DNA of 64,000 bases from an uncultured Eubacteriales bacterium (GTDB taxonomy: Bacteria > Bacillota > Clostridia > Lachnospirales > Lachnospiraceae). A program made the translations under genes and the position numbers. The stretch is from NCBI GenBank assembly GCA_900314845.1, contig OMWV01000037.1, positions 1 to 64,000 of the forward strand, in the 5' to 3' direction. The notes below the pieces were generated by a model, which did no database searches, had not been told where the DNA came from, and worked only from the letters and a program-made list of their open reading frames with translations. Shown piece after piece: positions 50,344 to 59,718 of this stretch (its first letter is position 1; each line of letters starts with the position of its first letter).

Positions 50344-51327
50344 GTGGCTGATGAAAAGATGAAGATCCTTTATCTGATGAGGATCCTTCTGGAGGAGACG
50401 GACAAGGATCACATACTCAATGCTACAGAGCTTTGTGACAGACTGCGGAGCAGATATGATCTGACCTGCAGCCGCAAGACGATCTATTCGGATGTCCTGA
50501 AATTGAGAAGTTTTGGCATAGATATCATACAGGTCAGGGGCAATGTATCGGGCTATTATGTGAAGGAGAGGGATTTTTCCCTGCCGGAGCTCAAGCTCCT
50601 TGTGGATGCGGTCCAGTCCTCAAAGTTTATCACGACGAAAAAGTCAGAGAGTCTGATAAAAAAGCTGGAGAGAATGACCAGCCGCGCTAATGCCAGCCAG
50701 CTGCAGAGGGAAGTTTTTATCATCAACAGGCCCAAGTCCATCAATGAGACGATCTATGAGAATGTGGATCTGATCCATGCCGCGATTTCCGGGAACAGGC
50801 AGATCCGCTGCCAGTATTGTGAGTGGACGGTAGAGAAAAAGCTGGTTCCCAGGAGGGACGGGAAGATCTATGAGCTGTCTCCCTGGAGTTTTACCTGGGA
50901 TGATGAGAACTATTATCTGGTCGGGTACGATGAAAGCTCAGGGAAGATAAAACATTACCGGGTCGACAAGATGAAGAATATGGAACTTTCCGAAAAGGAG
51001 AGATCCGGAAGGGAAGAGTTTAAGGATTTTGACCTGGCTGCCTTTGCCAAAAGGACTTTCGGCATGTATGGGGGCGAGGAGAGGAATGTTACGCTTCTGT
51101 GCATCAATAAGCTGGCGGGCGTCGTGCTGGACCGCTTTGGGCGTGATATCATGATCGTAAAGGCAGATGAGGAGCACTTTCGGACGCATGTACCTGTTTC
51201 AGTCAGCTCTCAGTTCTTTGGCTGGGTCACGGGGATAGGGCCCGGCATGCAGATCCTTGAACCCGAGGATGTGAGGGAGGAGTACAGGCGGTACCTGAGC
51301 AATATCCTGGGATCATATCAGGAATGA
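50344..51327 (+). CDS. WYL-domain transcriptional regulator
   Basis: The 327-residue regulator has an N-terminal winged helix (KILYLMRILLEETDKDHILNATELCDRLRSRYDLTCSRKTIYSDVLKLRSFGIDI), a WYL domain at ~145-240 (IRCQYCEWTVEKKLVPR, SPWSFTWDDENYYLVGYDESSGKIKHYRVDKM) and a C-terminal WCX extension. WYL regulators sense nucleic acid or nucleotide ligands and control stress or defence genes. GTG is chosen as start with a GGGGAGAAG site; the next ATG (50359) has none. It follows the terminator of the catabolic operon and precedes small housekeeping-like genes; its target is unknown. Confidence 0.9.
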   Translation: MADEKMKILYLMRILLEETDKDHILNATELCDRLRSRYDLTCSRKTIYSDVLKLRSFGIDIIQVRGNVSGYYVKERDFSLPELKLLVDAVQSSKFITTKKSESLIKKLERMTSRANASQLQREVFIINRPKSINETIYENVDLIHAAISGNRQIRCQYCEWTVEKKLVPRRDGKIYELSPWSFTWDDENYYLVGYDESSGKIKHYRVDKMKNMELSEKERSGREEFKDFDLAAFAKRTFGMYGGEERNVTLLCINKLAGVVLDRFGRDIMIVKADEEHFRTHVPVSVSSQFFGWVTGIGPGMQILEPEDVREEYRRYLSNILGSYQE

Positions 51328-51434
51328 TAAGATGGCATATAGGTGGAAATTTTATCGGTCTTAGTGTAAAATAGAATAAATAGGCTTCGCAGGTTCATGC
51401 GGAGAAAGATTTTATTTTACAGGAGGATTTTATC

Positions 51435-51737
51435 ATGGTAAAGCATATTATTCTTTGGCAGCTCAAGGACGAATATTCAGAAGAGCAGAAGGCACAGATC
51501 CGCGCGGATATCAAGGAAGGTCTTGAGGGACTCGCGGGAAAAGTTCCCGGACTTGTAGAGATTCATGTCAGGACAGAATATCTTCCTTCTTCTAACGCTG
51601 ACGTTATGCTGGATACGACTCTTACGGACGAGGCTGCCCTCAAGGGTTATGCGGTTCATCCGGCTCATGTAGCAGTCGCTGACTCAAAGGTAAGGCCTTT
51701 TACAAAGGCTAGAGTCTGCATGGACTACGAGATCTGA
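51435..51737 (+). CDS. Dabb-family (stress-responsive A/B barrel) protein
   Basis: A 100-residue alpha/beta barrel of the Dabb family: MVKHIILWQLKDEYSEEQK start, VPGLVEIHVRTEY middle and DEAALKGYAVHPAHVAVADSKVRPF end, where the Tyr-x-x-His-Pro-x-His motif is characteristic. The proteins are small dimers; some are enzymes acting on polyketides or aromatic compounds, most have no known function. AGGAGG precedes the ATG. It is followed 18 bp later by a glycosylase-like gene, so the two may share a transcript. Confidence 0.9.
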   Translation: MVKHIILWQLKDEYSEEQKAQIRADIKEGLEGLAGKVPGLVEIHVRTEYLPSSNADVMLDTTLTDEAALKGYAVHPAHVAVADSKVRPFTKARVCMDYEI

Positions 51738-51755
51738 GCCTGAGAAGATCATATT

Positions 51756-52352
51756 ATGGAGGTTTCAAGGATCAGCGAACTGGAAGCATTCAGGAAAAGT
51801 CTGACGGAGGATGAGAGAAACCGGGAATTTACAGAAGCCGGAATCGGTCCTGTCTATCAGATCAGCGAAAAAGCGCGGATCCTGATCATAGGTCAGGCGC
51901 CCGGCCGCAAAGTCATGGAGACCGGGATCCCTTTTAACGACAAGTCCGGTGAGAAGCTCATATCCTGGATGGGAATAGACCGGGAAACTTTTTATTCGGA
52001 TCAGATTGCCATCATGCCTATGGATTTTTATTATCCGGGCAAGGGAAAGACCGGCGATCTGCCGCCGAGGCCTTTTATAGCCAGGGACTATCATAAGCGG
52101 TGCCTGGCCATGATGCCGGATATCAGGCTTACTCTTCTGATCGGCAGATATTCCATGCAGTATTATCTGGGCAGAAGGCAGAAGAAAAACCTGACGGAAA
52201 CAGTGCGTGCTTACAAGGAATATCTTCCGGAGTATTTTCCCCTGGTACATCCCAGCCCTCTTAATTTCAGGTGGCAGAAGAATAATCCCTGGTTTGAGGC
52301 GGACGTTGTTCCGGTCCTTCAGGATAAGATCAGGGAGATATTAGACAGCTGA
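51756..52352 (+). CDS. Uracil-DNA glycosylase superfamily protein
   Basis: A 198-residue protein of the uracil-DNA glycosylase-like fold. Motif 1 is IIGQAPGRKVMETGIPFNDKSGEKL (family G-x-A-P-G), and motif 3 is VHPSPLNFRW near the C-terminus. It most resembles the short YqfO-independent family annotated as uracil-DNA glycosylase family proteins in Firmicutes, related to the SMUG/mismatch branch, rather than the classical Ung (no GQDPYH). Four-Cys iron-sulfur ligands of family 4 are absent. Probable role is excision of damaged or deaminated bases. The ribosome site is weak (AAGATCATATT). Confidence 0.82.
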   Translation: MEVSRISELEAFRKSLTEDERNREFTEAGIGPVYQISEKARILIIGQAPGRKVMETGIPFNDKSGEKLISWMGIDRETFYSDQIAIMPMDFYYPGKGKTGDLPPRPFIARDYHKRCLAMMPDIRLTLLIGRYSMQYYLGRRQKKNLTETVRAYKEYLPEYFPLVHPSPLNFRWQKNNPWFEADVVPVLQDKIREILDS

Positions 52353-52687
52353 GGGCCCTGAAGTTGTATCTTGCATTTTCTTAGGGCATGTGATAACATA
52401 TCTGTATACGAGAAAAATGTTCAGAATAAGGTGTTTATTCTGATAGCTGCAGATGAGCGGCAGTCTGGATTGCCCTGGCAGGCGGGTATTCAGTTTGCTC
52501 TGCTGCTTATCATATTTTACGAGCGATGGATCATAAGACAGATTTTTTTGTTTTATGTCCAGCGCTCTTTTTATTTTGCCGGGAAGGAGGCAGGTGCTCA
52601 ATAAGGCTTCATACGGGCCAAAGTAGAGGATATGAATGTGTGACAGGCTATAAGCCAGTGTAAAAATATTTGGAAAGGAGTGTTTAC
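52353..52687 (+). other. 335-bp gap upstream of the surface-protein gene
   Basis: Holds a promoter-like TTGCAT (52371-52376), 17-bp spacer, TAACAT (52394-52399), about 290 bp before the surface-protein start. No gene is supported: the 77-codon ORF beginning at 52371 has a TTG start that coincides with this box and no ribosome site. The AAAGGAG site of the next gene is at 52674-52680. Confidence 0.5.
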
Positions 52688-55600
52688 ATGATTCACCATT
52701 TAAAAAGGGGATCACTTCTCGTTCAGATCCTTGCCATTGCCCTTGCAGCTTTTTCTACTTTGTTTTCCGGGATCCGGCCGGCTTATGCGGCGGTCGATAT
52801 TTCAGGACTGACAAGTGCATGCAAGACTGATATAAAGAGCAGCAATGCAGCAGGGAAGAAGTATTTTGTGAATGAAGCCTATAACAAGGGTGACCAGACA
52901 CAGAAGAACGGCTATTCTTCATGGGATAAGGCCAGGAAGGGGGCTTTTGTTGTGCCCGAATCCTATTCATCCGGTCTCTATTCCCATCCAAACTATAAGT
53001 CGTCGCCTCCTACGACTGTTACTGCCAAGGGGAACTCGAATAAGTCTGTGACCTTTACATCTTCAAAGGATGTAAAGGCAAGTGCCGATTCCTATAAGAT
53101 ATTCAATCTGGGAACCTCAGGGAAGGCTGTTTCCGGGAAAAGTGTGACATATCACAATCTTTATCACTATGACCCTTCGGATCCCTATGCTCTTAAGACA
53201 GGCCGCCCCGGCTATGTGCTAGTGGATCTCAAGGCTGTGATAAAGTCCTATTCCCGCAAGGTATGGGATGGAAAGGCCAGCCAGACAAAGAATTCCTACA
53301 TCGCTCTCTCGAATTCCGTGCAGGGCTTTCCTCAGATCATGACGTTCAATGTCGGATATGCTTCTATAGAATATTCTTATACCTATTCTAAGGACTGCAA
53401 AGCGGACGGGGGAACCTATACGATGAAGGGGAACGCGACATTTGACGATATAGACTGCTCCCAGGCTGTCGGCTTTAAGCGGACGAGCAAGAATAAGGAT
53501 ATGCGCTTTTTCGTCGATGATAAGACAAAACTTCATTATGCCCACAAGAATGGCTATGATTATTTCATGGCAGGCGAGACAAAAGATATAGACGGGGATG
53601 ACGATCCCCAGGCCTCCATGAGCGCTCTGGGCTTTACCTATAAAGCATCCTCTTTGAACCTTTTGTATGTTTCGCAGCAGAAGCCGAAATCGGGAGGCGG
53701 TCATGAGGCACCGGACGGGTCTCTTACCTTCTTCGGACATTCCATGTATTCTATGGTCCGTCCGACTGCGGCAAAGCCTTTCAAATCTGTTTCTGACAAG
53801 GATAATGTCACAGTCAGCCAGCCTGTAAGCGGCAGCAAGCCGATCTTTGTGGAAGATAAAGACGGCAGGGATACGAATACAGAGGTAAATGGGATCGGAT
53901 CCTGGCGGACAAAGACGGGCACTCAGGAGGGAAAGTGGACTTATAAGATCTCCCAGAACATGCCCGGGGGAATGAAGTGGCATTACAGCAGCTTCCGCTT
54001 TGATGATGACGTTGACTCTCATCTCAGGATAGACAGCGTGAAGGTGAAGAAAAAGGATACAACAGATGTCACCGATCAGTTTACGATCAGCATGAAGGAT
54101 AATCACGTATCAGCTGCAGCCAAGGCGGCGAGTCTGAAGAGTGATGACTTTTACCATGTCGGGAATTCGGGAGCAGATTTTAATTATGTTCTTGAGATTA
54201 CCGTACATATTGATGAGAATGTTACGATCAGGCAGTTGATCCGGGACGGCATGACCCTTGACGGCGGCCGTACAGCCCGTTTCTACAACACCTCTTCCAC
54301 GACGGTCAGCCCCAGGGGAGAGGAAGGAGACAGCTCTTCTGATACCATGAAGACAAACCAGGTCACAAGCTATGTAAAGCTTCCGGATCCTCCGGTCACA
54401 CCTGCCCCGGTCAAACGGGTATCGGATACGGACAAGGTAACCGTAAAGATGTCAGCTTCCCAGCCTTCTTTCTCAGAAGGCACGGATAAGGATGCAAAGA
54501 TAAATGGTGTCGGGGATGTCAGCGGCAGCTGGTATTATGACATTTCGCAGAAGATCCCTGCCGGGATGACTTCTGACTGGTATTACAGTACATTCCGTTT
54601 TGACGATGATATTCCGGCGACTCTGGATATAGAGAGTGTGAAAGTACTGGAAGGAAGCAGGGACGCGACGGCAGAGTTTTCTGTCAGCACAAAAGATAAT
54701 CATGTCAGCGCGCAGGCAAAGAACCTTTCAAAAGAGGATTTTTATGGAAAGAGTGGAGAGACCTATACGCTGAGGATCACGGTGAAACTGAAGGACAAGC
54801 TGACGCTTCAGGATATGAGAGGAGCCGGTCTGCTGACTTCTGATGAGAGCGCGATCCACCTGGTCAATAAGGCAGGGACGACGGTTTCGTCCAGAAACGG
54901 GGCGGCGGATAAGGTAGAAACGGATGCTGTAGATACTTATATCAGGCTGAAGAAACTGCCGGATCCTGAAAAGTATGTCTCCGAGGCAGGAAAGCATGAT
55001 AAGGATGCCCTTAAGAAAAAGCATACGGTGACCCTCTTTGACGATGAGACTTTTGATTTTGATGTAAGACAGGCACTGCCAAAGGGGATCCTGCGCCTGG
55101 ATAGTTTCTCTATAAAGGACAGCGTGGATTCCTGCATCCATGTGCATGAGAATATCAAGGTTTTTGATGAAAAAGGAGCCGATGTATCTGAAAAGTTTGA
55201 TATCAGCACATCAAAGGCAAAGGATGGCGCTTCAGATATCACAGCCAAGGCAAAGGGGGCTTCTCTTTCGGACAAGGATTTCTATGGACATACCTACAGT
55301 CTTCGCTGGTCGAATGACCTGAAGTCAAATGTTAAAAATCAGGGCCTGTCCAAAGCATGGGAGAGCCATAAACATTTTGCATCGGACCGCAAGAGCCTTT
55401 CCTATTCGAATACAGCCAGCTCCGTTTTTAATGAAGGCAGCCACACATATCCGCCCTATATCAATAAGGGACAGAAGACAGAACTTACACCGGTCAAAAA
55501 GAATTCAGATAAAACGACTGTGGACATACCTCTTCCCACGGATGGAGATAAGGATGAGAATGAGGAGGATGACGAAGGAGACCCGGGGCTGAGTATCGTA

Positions 55601-58492
55601 AAAAAGGCGGACCGCTATGAATATCAGGCAGAAAGCCCTGTAAAGTATACCGTGGAGATATCCAATCATAATAAGGCAGCAGACGGAAGATCCAAGGCGA
55701 ATTATGTAAAGGTGACTGATACTGATTTCCCGGAAGAGATAACGTTAGATGAAGATTCTTTTAAGGTAGAAGGTTTTCAGAAGGGATTAAAGGAGCCGGA
55801 TGGAGGGGAAAGAACGTACAGGATTACTCCTAAAGAACACGGATTCCTGTTTGAGACCAGATATATCCAGTACGGAGAGAAGATAAAGATCAGCTTTACA
55901 GCAAAAGCCGGGAAGGGGCTCAATGGCAGTAAGGCAGCGAATATTGCCCTGGCCTCCGGTGAGGCAGTTCCGAATAAGAAGGACGGAGAGATCATTTATA
56001 TCAATTCTCCCAAGATAGAAGTGGAAAAGACGGCGGACAGCCAGCAGTATCAGGATGGAGATGTCATCCGTTATAAGATAACCGTTAAAAATATCAACAA
56101 GGGTACATTTGCCAGAAAGAATGTATTTACAGACCAGATCAGGAATGAAAAGGGGGTTTCTCTCATACCCGGTTCTGTAAAGGTTTATGATCTGGATATG
56201 AATCCTTATGAGGAAGGTTCGGCAGCCGATAAGACAGGTTCCGGAAGAGGTGATTATACCGTATCTTACCCGGATGACAAGTCTTTCAAGATTACATTTA
56301 CAAAGGGAAATCTGGGATATTTTACCGACCCTTCCGTGCCGGCGGCTGCTGCAGATAAGCCTGACAAGGATTCCCTGATCAACGAGTCCTATGATTTTGA
56401 GAAAAATTATAAGGATCTTGATCTTATGCGCGGCTATATCGTAACCTGTGATGCCTCCATCCAGGATGGAAGAGCAGCCGGCAAGCTTGCCGAGAATACA
56501 GCGGAAGGGATACCGGGCAGCGACACAAATGGCGATCAGGTAAAAGATGATCCGGAAATTCCTTCCGGAAAGGGCAGTGACGAGCTGAAGGTAACTATCG
56601 TTAAAGATATAGATCTGAAGATAGAGAAACATTCCGATAAGGACATTTACCAGGAAGGCCAGACCGGACGCTATACACTCAGAGTGACTAATCCAAAAGA
56701 AGAGACTGCAGAGAATCTTGTGATCCGGGACGCCTTCGATGACGCGGATGTTCAGATAGATCCTTCTTCTATCCGCGTGGAAAAATATATGGATGGCAGG
56801 CGGGCTGATATCACTCAAAAGTGTACGATAGATATGCTGCATACGTCAAAATCAGCTGAGGGAAAGGAAAACGGCTTTCTGATAAGACCGTCTGCAGACT
56901 ATGCCTCCCTTGACAACAGATCTGAGTTTTTTGTAACTTACCGTGTTGTTTTCACAAAAGAGCACACAGGACGGAATCTGCGAAATGTTGCCAGGGCTTC
57001 TTCAGATGACCTTAAGGGTTATACCCTCCCGGATCCAACCCCTTATCCGGCAGGAGAGGGCCTGGCCGCTTTAAAGCTCAGCACTCCGGCAAACGGAAGA
57101 AAAGTTAGAGGCGGACAGACGATCACATACACGATCCGGGTCACGAATACTTCAGATAAGGATAAGAAAAATATCCTGGTAAAGGACCAGATACCGAAAT
57201 TTACGGAATTTATTTCCTCAGAAGACGGAGAAAAAGCACAGATAAAGGGAACAGATTATTTCAAGGCAATCATCCCTCTAATAAAGGCGGGATCAAGCCA
57301 GGACGTTTCTTTTAAGGTAAAGGCAGACAGCAAGATAAGTTCAGAGGATATCGTGCATAACGCAGCCGGTGTCTTTGAAGCTGGCAGTCATGAGGATCCG
57401 GGATCCTTATTTGATAAGGTCAGCTTCCATCCCACGAATACGATCGATCATCCTGTCAGAGGCTGGGTTATAGCAGAGAACACGGTAAAAGTCATACCGG
57501 GAACACCGGGCATTGATCTTCAGAAGGAAGCAGACAGAACAAAGTTCCAGAAGGGGGAGATCGTCAATTATTCTATCACCATCAAGAACAGAGGAAAAGA
57601 AGATGTAAGATCACTTGTGGTTGGGGATACGGTCGGGACAAAAGGAGCCCTCATCCTTCCAGATTCCTTCGTTCTTACCATGAATGGAAAAGATATCAGC
57701 CGGGATCTTCAGGATAAGGTAAAGGTGAGCGCTGACAAAGGAAGTTTCACAATAGATACAGGCCTGGATCTGTCGGAGACTGACAGCCTGAAGGCCATGT
57801 ACAAGGTGAATACGAGTGATGTGACGGGATCTGAACTTGCAAATAAAGCATGGGCGCAGGGAAGCAATACAGAAAAAGTATACGATTCCACCAGGATCCC
57901 TTCTGTCAGGACGAAGCTGCAGATTAAAAAGACGGCAGATCAGAAGAGTTTTACAAAGGGCAGGAAGGTCAGCTATGAACTTGAAGTCAGGAATACGGGA
58001 AAGACGGAAGCTGTAAATCTTGTCATTTCGGATAAGCTCACTTCAAAGGATGCGTCTGTGATAAGAAGAAGCATCAGGGTGTATAAGAACGGAAAAGATA
58101 TCACAAGAAATGTAAAAGATATTCAGGCAGATAAGACTTCATTTGTCATCACGACCGGTATGAAAGCCGGCACGGAGGATGTTTATACTGTTAATTATCA
58201 GGTAAACACAAAGAAAGTAGATGAAGAGTATCTGGACAATACAGCCTGCGCATCAGCTGACAATGCCGGACAGGTAAAGGACAGCCTGCGGCTTCCTCAG
58301 AAGAGTGAAGATAGGACAGATGGCGGGGGAGAGAGATCGGATGGAAACGGATCAGATAACGGAGGGGCAGCAGCTTCCTCTCCTGTAAAGACCGGTGACC
58401 TATTCTCCACGTCTGTGATCATTCTTTTTATCCTTTCAGCCGGACTTATGGCAGCTGCCTTCCTGCTGAAGAAGAAAGAGAAAGACAGATAA
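52688..58492 (+). CDS. Large sortase-anchored surface protein with isopeptide-type and DUF11 repeats
   Basis: A 1934-residue exported protein. It has a signal peptide (LLVQILAIALAAFSTLFSGIRPAYAA), an N-terminal Lys/Ser/Tyr-rich region to ~360, and three related beta modules of the isopeptide-forming fimbrial type (starting near 364, 575 and 760; the first two share FRFDDD and VKV strands). After an acidic linker (~940-965), six DUF11-like repeats begin near residues 966, 1107, 1307, 1460, 1608 and 1742 (pattern K-x-A-D-x-x-x-Y/F-x-x-G-x-x-V/I-x-Y-x-I/L-x-V-x-N). The C-terminus has SPVKTGD, a hydrophobic span and KKKEKDR, a sortase anchor. Likely adhesin or stalk. No sortase gene is in the window. 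ATG 52688 follows AAAGGAG. Confidence 0.9.
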   Translation: MIHHLKRGSLLVQILAIALAAFSTLFSGIRPAYAAVDISGLTSACKTDIKSSNAAGKKYFVNEAYNKGDQTQKNGYSSWDKARKGAFVVPESYSSGLYSHPNYKSSPPTTVTAKGNSNKSVTFTSSKDVKASADSYKIFNLGTSGKAVSGKSVTYHNLYHYDPSDPYALKTGRPGYVLVDLKAVIKSYSRKVWDGKASQTKNSYIALSNSVQGFPQIMTFNVGYASIEYSYTYSKDCKADGGTYTMKGNATFDDIDCSQAVGFKRTSKNKDMRFFVDDKTKLHYAHKNGYDYFMAGETKDIDGDDDPQASMSALGFTYKASSLNLLYVSQQKPKSGGGHEAPDGSLTFFGHSMYSMVRPTAAKPFKSVSDKDNVTVSQPVSGSKPIFVEDKDGRDTNTEVNGIGSWRTKTGTQEGKWTYKISQNMPGGMKWHYSSFRFDDDVDSHLRIDSVKVKKKDTTDVTDQFTISMKDNHVSAAAKAASLKSDDFYHVGNSGADFNYVLEITVHIDENVTIRQLIRDGMTLDGGRTARFYNTSSTTVSPRGEEGDSSSDTMKTNQVTSYVKLPDPPVTPAPVKRVSDTDKVTVKMSASQPSFSEGTDKDAKINGVGDVSGSWYYDISQKIPAGMTSDWYYSTFRFDDDIPATLDIESVKVLEGSRDATAEFSVSTKDNHVSAQAKNLSKEDFYGKSGETYTLRITVKLKDKLTLQDMRGAGLLTSDESAIHLVNKAGTTVSSRNGAADKVETDAVDTYIRLKKLPDPEKYVSEAGKHDKDALKKKHTVTLFDDETFDFDVRQALPKGILRLDSFSIKDSVDSCIHVHENIKVFDEKGADVSEKFDISTSKAKDGASDITAKAKGASLSDKDFYGHTYSLRWSNDLKSNVKNQGLSKAWESHKHFASDRKSLSYSNTASSVFNEGSHTYPPYINKGQKTELTPVKKNSDKTTVDIPLPTDGDKDENEEDDEGDPGLSIVKKADRYEYQAESPVKYTVEISNHNKAADGRSKANYVKVTDTDFPEEITLDEDSFKVEGFQKGLKEPDGGERTYRITPKEHGFLFETRYIQYGEKIKISFTAKAGKGLNGSKAANIALASGEAVPNKKDGEIIYINSPKIEVEKTADSQQYQDGDVIRYKITVKNINKGTFARKNVFTDQIRNEKGVSLIPGSVKVYDLDMNPYEEGSAADKTGSGRGDYTVSYPDDKSFKITFTKGNLGYFTDPSVPAAAADKPDKDSLINESYDFEKNYKDLDLMRGYIVTCDASIQDGRAAGKLAENTAEGIPGSDTNGDQVKDDPEIPSGKGSDELKVTIVKDIDLKIEKHSDKDIYQEGQTGRYTLRVTNPKEETAENLVIRDAFDDADVQIDPSSIRVEKYMDGRRADITQKCTIDMLHTSKSAEGKENGFLIRPSADYASLDNRSEFFVTYRVVFTKEHTGRNLRNVARASSDDLKGYTLPDPTPYPAGEGLAALKLSTPANGRKVRGGQTITYTIRVTNTSDKDKKNILVKDQIPKFTEFISSEDGEKAQIKGTDYFKAIIPLIKAGSSQDVSFKVKADSKISSEDIVHNAAGVFEAGSHEDPGSLFDKVSFHPTNTIDHPVRGWVIAENTVKVIPGTPGIDLQKEADRTKFQKGEIVNYSITIKNRGKEDVRSLVVGDTVGTKGALILPDSFVLTMNGKDISRDLQDKVKVSADKGSFTIDTGLDLSETDSLKAMYKVNTSDVTGSELANKAWAQGSNTEKVYDSTRIPSVRTKLQIKKTADQKSFTKGRKVSYELEVRNTGKTEAVNLVISDKLTSKDASVIRRSIRVYKNGKDITRNVKDIQADKTSFVITTGMKAGTEDVYTVNYQVNTKKVDEEYLDNTACASADNAGQVKDSLRLPQKSEDRTDGGGERSDGNGSDNGGAAASSPVKTGDLFSTSVIILFILSAGLMAAAFLLKKKEKDR

Positions 58493-58524
58493 GAGCTGAA
58501 GAAGAAAGAGAAAGATAGATAAGA
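58465..58524 (+). repeat. 30-bp tandem duplication at the 3' end of the surface-protein gene
   Basis: Copies 58465-58494 and 58495-58524 differ at one base. The first copy encodes the last nine codons (LKKKEKDR plus stop); the second repeats them after the stop codon, so the duplication is silent for the protein. Confidence 0.85.
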
Positions 58525-58537
58525 TAGGAAACAGAAA

Positions 58538-58584
58538 CAGTCAGAAGAAAGCTGACAGCGGCCTGCTGTCTCTTCTTCTGGCTG
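58538..58584 (+). terminator. Hairpin after the surface-protein gene
   Basis: AGTCAGAAGAA (58539-58549) pairs with TTCTTCTGGCT (58573-58583), with inner GACAGC/GCTGTC. The following T-run is poor, so termination efficiency is uncertain. Confidence 0.6.
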
Positions 58585-58749
58585 TGACTTTACAATTAAT
58601 TGACAAAGAATTTACATAGATTTGGTAGAATCAATCTGCCGCAATATTATACAATATTATTGGATTATTTTGTGATGAGATAATAGCCCCGGAGCACATT
58701 GTTTGGAGAAGAAGGGGCAGAAGGATGAGAAAAAAGAGGTGGCAGGGAA

Positions 58750-59718
58750 TTGAAGTACGCACTGATAGATATGGGCTCCAACACAATACATATGTGCGTG
58801 TATGAGGTTATCGGCACCAGATCGACAAAGCTTTTCCAGAAAAAGATAGCAGCGGGGATCGCCAGCTATGTGGAAGACGGCAATCTGAGTGAAAACGGGA
58901 TAAAAGCTGCGGTTGATGCGCTGAGAGCATTTAACCAGATCCTGAATGTCCTTGAAATCATAGACGTAGATGTCTTTGCGACAGCATCTCTCAGAAACAT
59001 TGACAATCAGGAAGAAGTCCTGAGAAAGATCACACTCGCTACTGGCCGCAGGGTAGAGATCGTTTCCGGCAGGCAGGAAGGTATATTCGGATATTATGGG
59101 CTTGTTCAGGAGATCCACCCGGAAAAGGGGTATCTTGTAGATATCGGCGGCGGAAGTACCGAGATTACTGCTTTTTCGCAGAAGGGTCCCATGAACAGCG
59201 TCAGCTATCCGATCGGCTGTCTGAATATTTACAAGCAGAATGTAAATGGTCATGTGATACCGACCCAGAAAGAACGGACAGCCATATCTGCCAGTATCAG
59301 CCATGCATTTGAGGATGTATCGTACAGCGAACGTCTGGGAAAGAGGCCGACCTTATACGCGGTCGGGGGCAGTGCGCGTGCTGTCAAGAGATTGTGCAAT
59401 TATTATTTCGGCAATGATGAAGACAATACAAAACTAAAACGCAAACAGGTAAGAGAACTGAGGAAATATCTTGAGAAGAAAGGTCAGGACAGAATAGACC
59501 TCCTGATCAGGTACTGCCCGGATCGTTTTCACACGATCATTCCGGGCATGATGATCCTTGAGGCTCTCTCTGAGAGGATGTGTGCTGATTCGATTGAAGT
59601 TGCCTCCTCCGGTGTGCGGGAAGGGTATCTCTACAACAAGATCGTGAATGGACTGGAAGATGATACCTTTGAGACAGAACTAAAGGTTAGCGGCAGGACA
59701 CTAGCATGGACGGATTGA
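58750..59718 (+). CDS. ppx: Ppx/GppA-type exopolyphosphatase
   Basis: A 322-residue phosphatase of the actin-like ASKHA fold that trims phosphate from polyphosphate or pppGpp. Visible motifs are IDMGSNTIHMCVYEV (phosphate 1), ATASLRN, GRQEGIFGYYG, YLVDIGGGSTEI (phosphate 2) and YAVGGSARAV. It lacks the C-terminal HD domain of long Ppx. The TTG start follows GAGGTGG and gives the canonical MKYALIDMGSNT. It overlaps the polyphosphate kinase start by 13 bp, so synthesis and breakdown enzymes are made together. Confidence 0.9.
   Translation: MKYALIDMGSNTIHMCVYEVIGTRSTKLFQKKIAAGIASYVEDGNLSENGIKAAVDALRAFNQILNVLEIIDVDVFATASLRNIDNQEEVLRKITLATGRRVEIVSGRQEGIFGYYGLVQEIHPEKGYLVDIGGGSTEITAFSQKGPMNSVSYPIGCLNIYKQNVNGHVIPTQKERTAISASISHAFEDVSYSERLGKRPTLYAVGGSARAVKRLCNYYFGNDEDNTKLKRKQVRELRKYLEKKGQDRIDLLIRYCPDRFHTIIPGMMILEALSERMCADSIEVASSGVREGYLYNKIVNGLEDDTFETELKVSGRTLAWTD

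Noticed and set aside
52371..52604. 77-codon ORF before the surface-protein gene
   Set aside because: TTG start without ribosome site, coincides with a promoter-like box, hydrophobic but unrelated to any family.
55787..56842. A 351-codon antisense frame within the surface-protein gene
   Set aside because: It overlaps conserved DUF11 repeats on the sense strand and shows no ribosome site or family signature.
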